Source of the DNA: JAZKFT01 sp040386335
GTDB lineage: Bacteria > Bacteroidota > Bacteroidia > Chitinophagales > Chitinophagaceae
Direction: 5' to 3'
NCBI GenBank assembly: GCA_040386335.1
Contig: JAZKFT010000021.1
Coordinates: 124,001-188,000, forward strand
Length of the DNA: 64,000 bases
Below the pieces are notes generated by a model. It saw nothing but the letters and a program-made list of their open reading frames with translations, did not search any database and had not been told where the DNA came from. Of this stretch, positions 26,645-35,858 are shown piece by piece. Position 1 is the first letter of the stretch. The number at the start of each line of letters is the position of its first letter. The position numbers were made by a program, and so were the translations under genes.

Positions 26645-27943
26645 TTAATGGGCAAAACCTGCGTTTCTAATTTTTAAAAAATTAAAAACCTGGTATATCA
26701 TTGTTTCCACAAGGGCAACAAGGATATTGAGCTTTAAGATTCCCTGGATGGTGGATATATCAATAACTAATGCGCCAACAACGATGGTTGCAATGCTGAT
26801 GGGGATCGTTACCACCGGATTGACAGCCCAGCCCCTGCTGGCTGCAATGTTGAAAGACAGACCGCATACCAGTGTGAGGCAGCTGCCGATAATATTTAAA
26901 GTAATTTCATTAGTAAGGTGCGCATAGTCTTTGCCTAGTATCCATAGTATCTGGGTAGGAAAAAGGTATACGATACTGATGATGGCGAGGCATAATCCGA
27001 TGACACCAACTTGTATTTGCAGGTATCTTTTCAGCAGTATTTGTTTGTCGTTTGGGAGCCTGGAATACCTTGGCGTAACAAGTGTTGAGAAAAGGATGCT
27101 GAAGATTCCCAGCATCATAGCCAACCGCCCCAACGCCCCTGCCTGCGCCAATGCATCTGTGGATCCAAATACAGATATTAGCCAGATCGTTATTTGCCCG
27201 GACAGGCAGAAGTATATACTGCCTGGTAACACCCTTTTAACAAGTTGTAGTATTTCCTTACGCATGCCCTGGTCGGGACTCTTGTTTTGTGCAGCATAGT
27301 GGGCTGCTGTTTTGCGTAGTTTGTAATTCGCCCATACCTGCGGAAGACCAAAAGCTAAAACTGCTACGTACGCCCAGGGAAACAAAAATATAGTGAGCCC
27401 AAGTAATATAAGCCTGGCAATACTCGCCCCTACCTGTATTTTTTGAAGCGGCGCTATATCCTGCCGGAGTTTAAGTGGTATTTCCAGTAAGGTGCCGGAA
27501 AGGGCTGTAAAAAATGCTGGTATCAGTGAAAGGACGATCAGTGCTGACATGATCCACGAGGCGCCATGGTGCCAGAGCAGGTAAAACAGAACCGGCGTTG
27601 CGATCAGCAGGCTAACAACTGCGAATTTTTTCCTGAGATCAAGACCGGTTGCAATAGCTGTACCCAGTTTTTCACGATCCTGCCACACTTTACCTCCTTG
27701 CGACATTACGCCTGTGGCTATTCCACCATCTGTAAGTATCGTCATGGTGCCCAGCATTGTGTTAGCCAGTGTGTATAAAGCATATTCTGTTGTGGGCAAC
27801 AGGCGAATGATGAGTATGCCACTGAGAAGACTGATTGCCTGGACGATAACCTGTGCCGTACCCGTAATGGATATTAACTTGCCCCATTCAAAAAGCCGTT
27901 CGTATCTGGGGTTGGCATAAATTTTCTGAACTAGTCCTTTCAT
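26645..27943 (-). CDS. Wzx-type polysaccharide flippase
   Basis: 432 residues with about twelve membrane helices, for example TGTAQVIVQAISLLSGILII at the start, YVAVLAFGLPQVWANY and FNIAASRGWAVNPVVTI near the end. Hydrophobicity, length and the early RLLPTTEYALYTLANTMLG segment match the oligosaccharide flippase (PST/MATE-like) family. It would move the undecaprenyl-linked repeat unit to the periplasmic face for polymerisation. It follows the BY-kinase gene by 34 bp and precedes the transferase genes. It is the only flippase seen in the locus. Confidence 0.87.
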   Translation of the reverse strand: MKGLVQKIYANPRYERLFEWGKLISITGTAQVIVQAISLLSGILIIRLLPTTEYALYTLANTMLGTMTILTDGGIATGVMSQGGKVWQDREKLGTAIATGLDLRKKFAVVSLLIATPVLFYLLWHHGASWIMSALIVLSLIPAFFTALSGTLLEIPLKLRQDIAPLQKIQVGASIARLILLGLTIFLFPWAYVAVLAFGLPQVWANYKLRKTAAHYAAQNKSPDQGMRKEILQLVKRVLPGSIYFCLSGQITIWLISVFGSTDALAQAGALGRLAMMLGIFSILFSTLVTPRYSRLPNDKQILLKRYLQIQVGVIGLCLAIISIVYLFPTQILWILGKDYAHLTNEITLNIIGSCLTLVCGLSFNIAASRGWAVNPVVTIPISIATIVVGALVIDISTIQGILKLNILVALVETMIYQVFNFLKIRNAGFAH

Positions 27944-27977
27944 GTGTACGGGGCGCCTGGCTTATTTGTTGAAAAAC

Positions 27978-30368
27978 CTATGCCGGTGTAAGTGAATATT
28001 TTGCTTTGGTTGTTTCATAATAACCGTTGCTGCCGTATGTGTCGTATTTGTAGGTAAGGTTTTGCTTTCCCGTTGCGTTTAAAATGGTATAGATGGGGTG
28101 GTTGGGCGCCTGCAACTGGCGGAAATTAAGTTCGGTGTACACTCGTTTTAAACTATAGCCTTGCCTTAATACGACTATGGAAATATCGGCATATCGTTCC
28201 AGCAGGGTAGCATCTGTAACCATAGAGAATGGTGGTGTGTCAATAAAGATATAGTCGAACATGTCTTCGAGTTCCTTCATCATCATCTCCATTTTATCGC
28301 CAATGATCAATTCGGCGGGGTTACCCTGTAAGACACCTGCCGGCATGATAAATAAATTACCATTGGTATTTGGCACCTCTTCAATGATGTCGGTCAACTT
28401 GCAATGATTGTTTAGATAACTGCTGATCCCTTTTTCAGTTTTTATTTTCAGTTTAGCTGAAATGCCCGGCCTTCTGAGGTCGAACTCAAGCAGTACAACC
28501 TTTTTATTTAACAGTGCATAAGTGGAAGCCAGGTTCAGACTGATAAAACTTTTGCCCTCACCCAGGCGGTGCGAAGTGACCAGTATTTTTTTTGGTAAAC
28601 GCCCCTTACGAAGAAAGCTAATGGCGGTTCGTAAAACCCGGAATTGCTCGGCCACACGTGTGTGTAGTTTTTGAGAAATCACAATTGGATTTTTTAACCT
28701 GGGTACAAAGGTTATTTCACCTATAAATGGCAAAATGGTATTTTGCTCTACTTCCTCTTTTCCACCCACCTTGTTATCCATAAAGTCCAGGAGTGCAACT
28801 ATGAGCACCGGAAGCATTAGCGCCAGGGAAATGGCGATGGTCCAAACAGATTTGCCGGCAGGTTTTGTTTGCCCCATGCTTCTTGGCGCTACGATGGTGC
28901 GGGCATCTGTAATGTTCGATGCCAGCATGATGGCCCGTTCTTCGCGTTTTTGAAGCAGGAACAGGTATAGTTGTTCCTGTACGCCCTGGTTTCTTTTTAT
29001 CTGTATCAGATCTTTCTCGAGTTGTGGCATATTGCGGATTCGGCCACCCAGTTCAATATCCTTTTTTGCAATATCATTGAGTGCAATGTTGTATGCTTTT
29101 TTAAGATTGCGAACATTTTCAAGAAGAGATGTTCTGACATTCGTTATCTGGTTTTCCAGGTCGAGCAGCAAAGGGTTTTTAGGCCCTGCCTGGTTTTGCA
29201 TCCTTTCTTTACTAATGATTAACTCATTATGCTTCTGAATTAAACTAGACAACGACGATTCTGTGATGCCTAATGTAGACGGAACCAGTGTCGGGTTGTC
29301 TTTTTTAGATACCAGTTCCCTTTCAAGGTCGTTAATAATATTTACCTGTGTTTGCTGAATCGCTTTTTGTTTGTCAATATCAGCAGATAATTGCATGTAT
29401 TGCTGCGATTCAGATGAGATATCGGATATCAGGTGCCTGCTTTTAAATGCTTCCACCTGGCCTTCTACTGATTTAAGATCTTTTTCCACAACTGCAAGTC
29501 TTTCATTTAAGAACTTCATCGTATTGGTGCCGGAAATGTTTTTGTCGTCCAGGCCCTTTCTGTTGTAGATGTCTATAATGGAAGCCAGTATCGCAGAAGC
29601 CCTGGCAGCATTTTTATCATCCACATTAAGCGATATTACCGACCCCATTTTTCCCACATGCTCCACCGTCAGGGCGCTGCCGTAAGCCCTTGCCGCTACG
29701 CCTACAGGTATAATGGTAATGAAGAAATCGTTCATTGCTATTTCGTCTGCAAACGGCGTTTTACCGTATTCAGGGTTTGGCAAAAACACAAATTTTAGTT
29801 CCCCGGCATTGTATTCATGATTAAGCGAAACAGGAAATGGCTGGCCTTTCTCAGAAATGGCAAGTTGCCACTGGTTGCCGGTACGGGACAGGTGGAGCAC
29901 TACATTTTTATACAGGCTGTAGGGGTTCAGTACTTCGATAAGTATGGGCAGGTCTTTTCTGAAATGTGTTTTTTCTGCTGCAAAAAAGGCGCCCTTACTT
30001 TTGATATTTACGTACAATTGTTCTTTCAGTGCCACCGAATCCATGATGTCGGGGCTTTTAAGTACTTCAATTTCATTTTCTATTATTTTGCCATCCCCCA
30101 GTACGTTCAGGTCCTTTAATAATGGGTCCGATTCTGCGTTGTCATCCTTGATCAATATATAAGCCGATGATTTATAGGCCGGTTCTGTATAACGGAGGTA
30201 CAACCAGGCGGCAGAAAGGCATACAAGAAAGCTGAGAATAAACCAGGGTGTAAGTTTAATAATTCTGATAACCCATTTTCCGAGATCAAAACTTTGAACC
30301 CGGGACTGACCAGGATTTTGCAATGGTTCATTTATCATTTTGCTGTAATTGTATGGGTGAGAAATCAA
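27978..30368 (-). CDS. wzc: Polysaccharide co-polymerase / BY-type tyrosine autokinase (Wzc)
   Basis: 796 residues. An N-terminal membrane helix (about 35-52) starts a Wzz domain with a periplasmic coiled-coil region (about 285-480). A second helix follows at about 505-525. The cytoplasmic kinase has Walker A SHRLGEGKSFISLN (about 600), Walker A-prime VVLLEFDLRRPG and Walker B YIFIDTPPFSMVTDA. A tyrosine cluster near the C-terminus (YKYDTYGSNGYYETTKAKY) is the expected autophosphorylation site. The protein controls chain length and export with the Wza-like lipoprotein encoded just upstream. No low-molecular-weight tyrosine phosphatase gene is present. Start could also be Met11 (30338). Confidence 0.93.
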   Translation of the reverse strand: MISHPYNYSKMINEPLQNPGQSRVQSFDLGKWVIRIIKLTPWFILSFLVCLSAAWLYLRYTEPAYKSSAYILIKDDNAESDPLLKDLNVLGDGKIIENEIEVLKSPDIMDSVALKEQLYVNIKSKGAFFAAEKTHFRKDLPILIEVLNPYSLYKNVVLHLSRTGNQWQLAISEKGQPFPVSLNHEYNAGELKFVFLPNPEYGKTPFADEIAMNDFFITIIPVGVAARAYGSALTVEHVGKMGSVISLNVDDKNAARASAILASIIDIYNRKGLDDKNISGTNTMKFLNERLAVVEKDLKSVEGQVEAFKSRHLISDISSESQQYMQLSADIDKQKAIQQTQVNIINDLERELVSKKDNPTLVPSTLGITESSLSSLIQKHNELIISKERMQNQAGPKNPLLLDLENQITNVRTSLLENVRNLKKAYNIALNDIAKKDIELGGRIRNMPQLEKDLIQIKRNQGVQEQLYLFLLQKREERAIMLASNITDARTIVAPRSMGQTKPAGKSVWTIAISLALMLPVLIVALLDFMDNKVGGKEEVEQNTILPFIGEITFVPRLKNPIVISQKLHTRVAEQFRVLRTAISFLRKGRLPKKILVTSHRLGEGKSFISLNLASTYALLNKKVVLLEFDLRRPGISAKLKIKTEKGISSYLNNHCKLTDIIEEVPNTNGNLFIMPAGVLQGNPAELIIGDKMEMMMKELEDMFDYIFIDTPPFSMVTDATLLERYADISIVVLRQGYSLKRVYTELNFRQLQAPNHPIYTILNATGKQNLTYKYDTYGSNGYYETTKAKYSLTPA

Positions 30369-30424
30369 TTTTGATGCAGGGCAGTCAACAAGTGTGGACT
30401 TTTATTTCTTCCAGCCTTCCGGCA

Positions 30425-31222
30425 TCATTTTATTAATGTGAAAAGTGATACAAGTATTAAAACGGCTGATGCGACTATCGGGAGCACATAGGATAGTTTG
30501 GTGCCCACCAATCCTCTTGTTTTGATAGGCTCTACATATACCACGTCGTTTTGCTTTAACTGAAAATACGGCGATTGGAGGGCGCTGCTTTTATTAAAGT
30601 CAAGATGGGCCACCTTCATTATATCGTTGGTTTTACGCATTACTTTTATATTGTAGCGCTGCCCGTAAACAGTCATATCACCTACTGCGCCAATCGCTTC
30701 CAATACGTTCATTCTTTCGCCTGCAACCGGCAGGGTAGTAGGTCTTCCTACTTCTCCCACTACAGTTACTTTAAAATTGGCCAGCCTTACAGAAACAACC
30801 GCGTCTTTCAAATAGCTTTTCAAGGACACATTCAGTTTTTGTTTAAGTTCTTCCGTGGTAAGATCAGCCACCTGTATATCTCCCAAAACAGGCATCGTTA
30901 TATCTCCTTTGCTCGATACATTGTACACATTCATAAGCACGGGCGACGGGGCAGTGATGGTGCCAGCTACGTTGGAAGCTGCTGTAGCAGAACCCAGGTT
31001 GAAAAACTGGCTGGATTCCGGGCTGGTACTGGATATCGTGATCTGTACCTGGTCGTCTGGTTGCAATTTTAATGGTTGGTAAGGGTAAAGTGCTATTTGT
31101 TGAATTCTTGTCGTGTCGTTCAAATCCTGGAAATACGACAACTGCTTCGTATTGCTGCAACTTGAAAGAGCAATGACGAGAAAAATTAGAAAGCAAAGAC
31201 TTTTGATTCTTGTGTAATGCAT
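30425..31222 (-). CDS. wza: Wza-type polysaccharide export lipoprotein
   Basis: 265 residues. Signal peptide FLIFLVIALSSC ends in a lipobox Cys, followed by SNTKQLSYFQDL. The polysaccharide export domain lies at about 50-150 (LQPDDQVQITISS) and an SLBB-like domain follows (FKVTVVGEVGRPTTLPVAGE). A C-terminal hydrophobic helix (LSYVLPIVASAVLILVSLF) is typical of Bacteroidota members. It should form the periplasmic and outer-membrane exit channel with the BY-kinase. The 369-bp gap upstream is the largest inside the locus between gmd and the Wzi-like gene, and may hold a promoter. Confidence 0.92.
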   Translation of the reverse strand: MHYTRIKSLCFLIFLVIALSSCSNTKQLSYFQDLNDTTRIQQIALYPYQPLKLQPDDQVQITISSTSPESSQFFNLGSATAASNVAGTITAPSPVLMNVYNVSSKGDITMPVLGDIQVADLTTEELKQKLNVSLKSYLKDAVVSVRLANFKVTVVGEVGRPTTLPVAGERMNVLEAIGAVGDMTVYGQRYNIKVMRKTNDIMKVAHLDFNKSSALQSPYFQLKQNDVVYVEPIKTRGLVGTKLSYVLPIVASAVLILVSLFTLIK

Positions 31223-31591
31223 AAGAAGGTTTTTAGACCGGCCTCAGTTTGAAAAGCCAGGCTATGGAAGAGAACAATAAAACTGATTCAGAGAATTAAA
31301 GGTTTCAGCGGGTAGTGGTAGTGAAGCGGCTGAAAAATTATTCGAAAGAAAACGTCCTCATGATTGTGGAAAAAAGAGGAATTGAAAGGGTAAATTGAAG
31401 GAGGCCTTTTACGGCTTCGCCACTCTCAGTCACATAAGCTATGTGGAACGGAGAAATACACCTGATAGTAATACTGCCTTTTCGTATTTGTAACCCTGTT
31501 TTTCTTTTCTAAATTATTAATCAGGAAAAGAAAAAAGTAAATGTATTGTAATGCGTACTATGATTCGGAACACCTTTCCAGGAAGATGTTT
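31223..31591. other. Intergenic region between gmd and wza
   Basis: 369 bp without a credible gene. It contains a small palindrome CACATA-AGC-TATGTG at 31431-31445 and a purine/pyrimidine inverted repeat (TTTTTCTTTTC at 31499-31509 with GAAAAGAAAAA at 31525-31535). I see no clear -33/-7 pair on the minus strand. Its length suggests an internal transcription start or leader for the export genes. Confidence 0.5.
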
Positions 31592-32704
31592 TTATTCAAA
31601 CTGGTTCTTAATTACGTAGCCTGAATCCTGTAACAATTTCTCTTTCCTGAAATGCTCCAAATCTGCTGCTATCATTTCCTGTACCAGCATTTGCAGGTCG
31701 TATTTAGGCATCCAGCCGAGTTTTGTATTTGCCTTTGCCGGATTGCCGATAAGCAGTTCCACCTCGGTAGGCCTGAAGTATGCAGGATCAACTGCTACCA
31801 CCTCGATGCCTTCTTCCAATTGGTATTCGGGATGGGAGCAGAATGCAACATATCCTTTTTCCTTAATGCCTTCGCCCTGGAACACGATCTCAATACCGAG
31901 TTCTGCAAAGGAAAGTCGTACAAATTCCCTTACCCTTGTAGTAATGCCTGTAGCAATCACAAAATCTTCGGGTTCGTCTTGTTGCAGTATCAGCCACATG
32001 GCTTCTACATAGTCTTTGGCATGCCCCCAATCCCTTTGTGCGTCAAGGTTTCCAAGGAATAGCTTATCCTGCAGGCCAAGGGCTATCTTGGCAACGGCCC
32101 TTGTTATTTTCCTGGTAACAAAGGTTTCGCCCCGCAAAGGGCTTTCGTGGTTGAATAAGATGCCGTTGCATGCAAACATGCCATATGCTTCACGGTAGTT
32201 TACCGTGATCCAGTAGGCGTACATTTTAGCTACCGCGTAGGGGCTACGTGGATAGAACGGCGTTGTTTCACTTTGCGGCACTTCCTGCACCAGGCCATAG
32301 AGTTCTGAAGTTGAGGCCTGATAGATCTTTGTCTTCTTTTCCATACCCAGTATACGAATTGCTTCCAGCAAACGCAACGTTCCAATACCGTCGGCGTTCG
32401 CGGTGTACTCGGGCATATCAAAACTCACCTTTACATGACTCATGGCACCCAGGTTGTAGATCTCATCGGGCTGTACATCCTGAATAATTCTTATAAGATT
32501 GGTTGAATCGGACAGGTCTCCAAAATGCAGGGTGAACCTGATGTCTTTTTCATGCGGGTCCTGGTATAGATGGTCTATCCTGTCGGTATTAAAAAGAGAA
32601 CTTCTTCTTTTAATCCCATGCACCTTATAACCCTTGGCTAAAAGTAATTCAGCCAGGTAGGCACCATCCTGACCAGTAATACCGGTAACGAGTGCTGTTT
32701 TCAT
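31592..32704 (-). CDS. gmd: GDP-mannose 4,6-dehydratase
   Basis: 370-residue extended short-chain dehydrogenase. TGITGQDGAYLAELLLAKGY is the NAD(P)-binding glycine motif and is diagnostic of Gmd. RSSLFNTDRIDHLY, the Thr-Ser/Tyr/Lys set (ASTSELYG and SPYAVAKMYAYW) and FNHESPLRGETFVTRKI are all present. It makes GDP-4-keto-6-deoxy-D-mannose, the branch point to GDP-fucose, GDP-rhamnose or GDP-perosamine. The usual partner reductase/epimerase (GDP-L-fucose synthase) is not in the window; the next gene upstream is a UDP-glucuronate decarboxylase, 12 bp away. Confidence 0.95.
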   Translation of the reverse strand: MKTALVTGITGQDGAYLAELLLAKGYKVHGIKRRSSLFNTDRIDHLYQDPHEKDIRFTLHFGDLSDSTNLIRIIQDVQPDEIYNLGAMSHVKVSFDMPEYTANADGIGTLRLLEAIRILGMEKKTKIYQASTSELYGLVQEVPQSETTPFYPRSPYAVAKMYAYWITVNYREAYGMFACNGILFNHESPLRGETFVTRKITRAVAKIALGLQDKLFLGNLDAQRDWGHAKDYVEAMWLILQQDEPEDFVIATGITTRVREFVRLSFAELGIEIVFQGEGIKEKGYVAFCSHPEYQLEEGIEVVAVDPAYFRPTEVELLIGNPAKANTKLGWMPKYDLQMLVQEMIAADLEHFRKEKLLQDSGYVIKNQFE

Positions 32705-32716
32705 AGTGCTGGTTTA

Positions 32717-33706
32717 TTATGCCTTAATGTAGTCGTTAAAATTCTTGTGTTCCTTTTTATGCAGTTGTTCGTAACTAAGGCTCTTGAAGTATTTGTAAGT
32801 AATTTTTAACCCTTCAGCCCTGTCCACTACGGGCTCCCAATCCAGGATCACCTTGGCAACACTGATGTCTGGCTTCCTTTGTTTGGGATCGTCCTGGGGC
32901 AGGGGGTTATAGATAACCTTTTGAGAAGTACCGGTAAGCTTAATGATCTCCTCTGCAAATTGGCCAATGGTAATTTCATTTGGATTGCCAATATTTACCG
33001 GTTCTACATAATCACTCATCAGCAGCCTGTAGATGCCTTCCACCAGGTCACTCACATAACAAAAAGATCTTGTTTGTGAGCCATCTCCGAAAACCGTAAG
33101 GTCCTCCCCACGTAAGGCTTGTCCTATAAAAGCAGGAAGTACACGTCCGTCGTTCAATCGCATTCTTGGACCATAGGTGTTAAATATCCTGATGATCCTT
33201 GTCTTAACACCATGAAAAGTATGATAGGCCATTGTGATTGCTTCCTGGAAGCGTTTGGCTTCATCGTACACACCCCTTGGCCCCACGGGGTTTACATTGC
33301 CCCAGTAGGTCTCCTTTTGCGGATGCACCGTAGGATCTCCATAGACCTCCGAGGTGGAAGCGACAAGAATAGTAGCATTCTTATCCTTGGCCAGCCCCAG
33401 TAAATTATGGGTACCCATCGAACTAACCTTAAGTGTCTGGATAGGTATTTTCAGGTAATCGATCGGGCTTGCCGGGGAAGCAAAATGCAGGATGTAATCA
33501 AGCTTGCCGGGAATGTGGACATATTTGGAAACATCATGATGGTAAAACTCAAAATCTTTTAAGGCAAAAAGATGCTCTATATTTTGGAGATCGCCTGTAA
33601 TGAGGTTATCCATGCCAATTACATGAAATCCTTCGGCAATAAATCTGTCGCACAGATGGGAACCTAAAAATCCTGCTGCGCCGGTTATCAATATTCTTTT
33701 TTTCAT
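32717..33706 (-). CDS. uxs: UDP-glucuronate decarboxylase (UDP-xylose synthase)
   Basis: 329-residue extended SDR. ITGAAGFLGSHLCDRF binds NAD, DNLITG follows, and HFASPASPIDYL is the hallmark of the UXS group. The catalytic motif is GVYDEAKRFQE (Tyr-x-x-x-Lys), and RIFNTYGPRMRLNDGRV is also typical. It converts UDP-glucuronate to UDP-xylose. Its substrate is made by the Ugd protein encoded 59 bp upstream, so the two steps are adjacent in the operon. Confidence 0.93.
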   Translation of the reverse strand: MKKRILITGAAGFLGSHLCDRFIAEGFHVIGMDNLITGDLQNIEHLFALKDFEFYHHDVSKYVHIPGKLDYILHFASPASPIDYLKIPIQTLKVSSMGTHNLLGLAKDKNATILVASTSEVYGDPTVHPQKETYWGNVNPVGPRGVYDEAKRFQEAITMAYHTFHGVKTRIIRIFNTYGPRMRLNDGRVLPAFIGQALRGEDLTVFGDGSQTRSFCYVSDLVEGIYRLLMSDYVEPVNIGNPNEITIGQFAEEIIKLTGTSQKVIYNPLPQDDPKQRKPDISVAKVILDWEPVVDRAEGLKITYKYFKSLSYEQLHKKEHKNFNDYIKA

Positions 33707-33765
33707 TTTGTGCTCCGGGTTTTGGTAATGAAAGATTAGGGAAGTACACTGGGGAAATGTGAGGC

Positions 33766-35103
33766 TTAGGCCAGGATATTATTCTGATGCGGAATGCCCA
33801 TGCCGTAATAGGTGAAGCCCGATTTTTCGAGTATGGTTTTGTCATAAATATTTCGGCCGTCAAAAATGATCGGCTGCAGCATTGCAGCTTTGACCTTTTT
33901 CCAATCGGGGAGGCGGAACTCGTTCCATTCAGTAACCAGAACAATAGTATCTGAATTTTCTGCAGCTTCATAGATATCGTTGCACCAGGTAACGGAGTCA
34001 GCAAGTTCATGTTTAGCTTCAGGCATCGCTACCGGGTCAAACACTTTTACTGAAGCGCCGGCCTTTAAGAGCGAATCGATCAGTACCAGCGAGGGTGCTT
34101 CTCTCATGTCGTCTGTATTGGGCTTAAACGAAAGTCCCCAGATACTGAAAGTTTTTCCTTCAAGGTTGCCGTCAAAATGAGTGGATATCTTGCCAAACAT
34201 TATTTTTTTCTGATCTTCGTTCACAGCTTCCACCGATTCGAGAATTCTTAGTGTATGCCCGTATTCTTTCCCGGTTTTCACCAGTGCCTTTACATCTTTC
34301 GGAAAGCAGGAGCCACCGTAGCCAATGCCGGGATAAATAAAGCGGTTACCAATTCTTGGATCACTACCAATACCTTTTCGCACTTTGTCAACGTCAGCGC
34401 CTACCAGCTCACACAAATTAGCAATATCATTCATGAACGATATTTTGGTGGCCAGCATTGCATTGGCAGCATATTTGGTCATTTCTGCGGATGCGATGTC
34501 CATGAAGAATATAGGGTGTCCATTGAGGACAAAAGGATGGTACAACTGTGCCAGTACCTGTTGCGCCTTATCGGTATTGATGCCCACAACTATGCGGTCA
34601 GGTTTGATGAAATCCTGTATGGCGGATCCCTCTTTCAGGAATTCAGGATTGGATGCTACATCATAGTCATAGATCTCCTCCCGCTGGCCCATTGCCTTTT
34701 TGATGGCCTGGTTCACTTTTACGGCTGTGCCCACCGGTACAGTACTTTTTGTTACCACTACAAGATAGCCGGTCATCGATTTACCAATCTCTTTTGCCAC
34801 CTGTAAAACATACTGGAGATCGGCACTTCCATCTTCGCCGGGAGGCGTTCCTACGGCGATGAAAGCAACATCTGCTCCTGGTACCACCTCTGCCAGTTTG
34901 GTACTGAATGATAGCCTGCCGTTATGAAAATTCCGGCTTACTATTTCTTCCAGGCCAGGCTCATATATCGGGAGAATGCCTTTTTTTAGGTTTTCTATCT
35001 TTGTTTCATTTACATCAACACAAACTACTTCGGTGCCCACTTCTGCAAGGCATGCGCCTGTAACCAGGCCTACATAGCCTGTTCCTACAACAATTACTTT
35101 CAT
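33766..35103 (-). CDS. ugd: UDP-glucose 6-dehydrogenase
   Basis: 445 residues, normal length. VVGTGYVGLVTGACLAEVG is the NAD-binding loop, VAFIAVGTPPGEDGSADL and STVPVGTA follow, and GYGGSCFPKDVKAL holds the catalytic Cys. The C-terminal NAD/UDP-sugar domain includes LSFKPNTDDMREAPS. It oxidises UDP-glucose to UDP-glucuronate, which feeds the decarboxylase encoded next and may also be used directly as an acidic sugar. A 197-bp spacer separates it from the UpxY gene. Confidence 0.96.
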   Translation of the reverse strand: MKVIVVGTGYVGLVTGACLAEVGTEVVCVDVNETKIENLKKGILPIYEPGLEEIVSRNFHNGRLSFSTKLAEVVPGADVAFIAVGTPPGEDGSADLQYVLQVAKEIGKSMTGYLVVVTKSTVPVGTAVKVNQAIKKAMGQREEIYDYDVASNPEFLKEGSAIQDFIKPDRIVVGINTDKAQQVLAQLYHPFVLNGHPIFFMDIASAEMTKYAANAMLATKISFMNDIANLCELVGADVDKVRKGIGSDPRIGNRFIYPGIGYGGSCFPKDVKALVKTGKEYGHTLRILESVEAVNEDQKKIMFGKISTHFDGNLEGKTFSIWGLSFKPNTDDMREAPSLVLIDSLLKAGASVKVFDPVAMPEAKHELADSVTWCNDIYEAAENSDTIVLVTEWNEFRLPDWKKVKAAMLQPIIFDGRNIYDKTILEKSGFTYYGMGIPHQNNILA

Positions 35104-35300
35104 ATTTAGGAGGTTTTTTTACCCGGGCCCCTGTCACAACAATTTTTGACAGCGGAATAGGTATTGATTTAGAATGTTAAACCGGAAACGCAATATTTGT
35201 ACGTAACATGACATGGTAGCCCCACTTACAAAATGGGTTGACCTGGTGTAGCAAAAGCTGGAACAACAAAAGGTTCCGACTTGCTACCGGTAAACAATAG

Positions 35301-35858
35301 TCAGATTGCTTTCAGATAGCCATATGCCAGGGAAGTGCTTTTTGCATCCATGTCGGCTTTCGAAATAATTTCCACATTCGATTTTTCTACTTCGGCCACC
35401 ATAGCATATCCCAATGAAGGGAGGTAGATTTTTACAGATTTGTTTTTCACTTCCATCACATCGCCTTCCCGTTGCATAAAGGGGCCGCTGTTTATTCGTA
35501 CAGTATCATAGATGTTCACTTCTGTTTGTTCCAGTTTCACATTTTGATACTCATTCAGGAAGTTCTTGATCGTATTGATTTCATCGTCTTTGATCACTGC
35601 CGGCTTGCCCAGCCAATACACAAAATTAAGTACACCATCTGTTTGTTTGATGGTTGAGAGTTCCTTCTCTTCGGCGTTTATAAACACATAGGAAGTAAAC
35701 AATGGTTCGTAAATGATTTTCTTTCTGTCGCTCCATTTGCGGACGACTTTATTTAACGGGCAATAGTTTTCAATTTGCCTTTTGCTTAAAAGTTCAGAAG
35801 CTTTTTTCTCCCACCTGGGACGTGTGTAGACTGCATACCATTGATTTGTTGCTTTCAT
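35301..35858 (-). CDS. UpxY-family transcription antiterminator (NusG-like)
   Basis: 185 residues. The N-terminal NGN domain shows WYAVYTRPRWEKKASELL and the segment YEPLFTSYVFINAEEKE. The C-terminal KOW-like domain has NSGPFMQREGDVMEVKNKSVKIYLPSLG. UpxY proteins of Bacteroides are specialised NusG paralogues that let RNA polymerase read through their own long polysaccharide operon after loading at the leader. This one lies close to the start of the locus, upstream of ugd, as expected. No UpxZ-type partner gene follows. The 403-bp leader upstream is the likely site of action (inference). Confidence 0.92.
   Translation of the reverse strand: MKATNQWYAVYTRPRWEKKASELLSKRQIENYCPLNKVVRKWSDRKKIIYEPLFTSYVFINAEEKELSTIKQTDGVLNFVYWLGKPAVIKDDEINTIKNFLNEYQNVKLEQTEVNIYDTVRINSGPFMQREGDVMEVKNKSVKIYLPSLGYAMVAEVEKSNVEIISKADMDAKSTSLAYGYLKAI

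Noticed and set aside
30575..31072. 165-codon plus-strand frame opposite the Wza-like gene
   Set aside because: It is antisense to a gene with clear lipobox, export and SLBB features and has no motif of its own.
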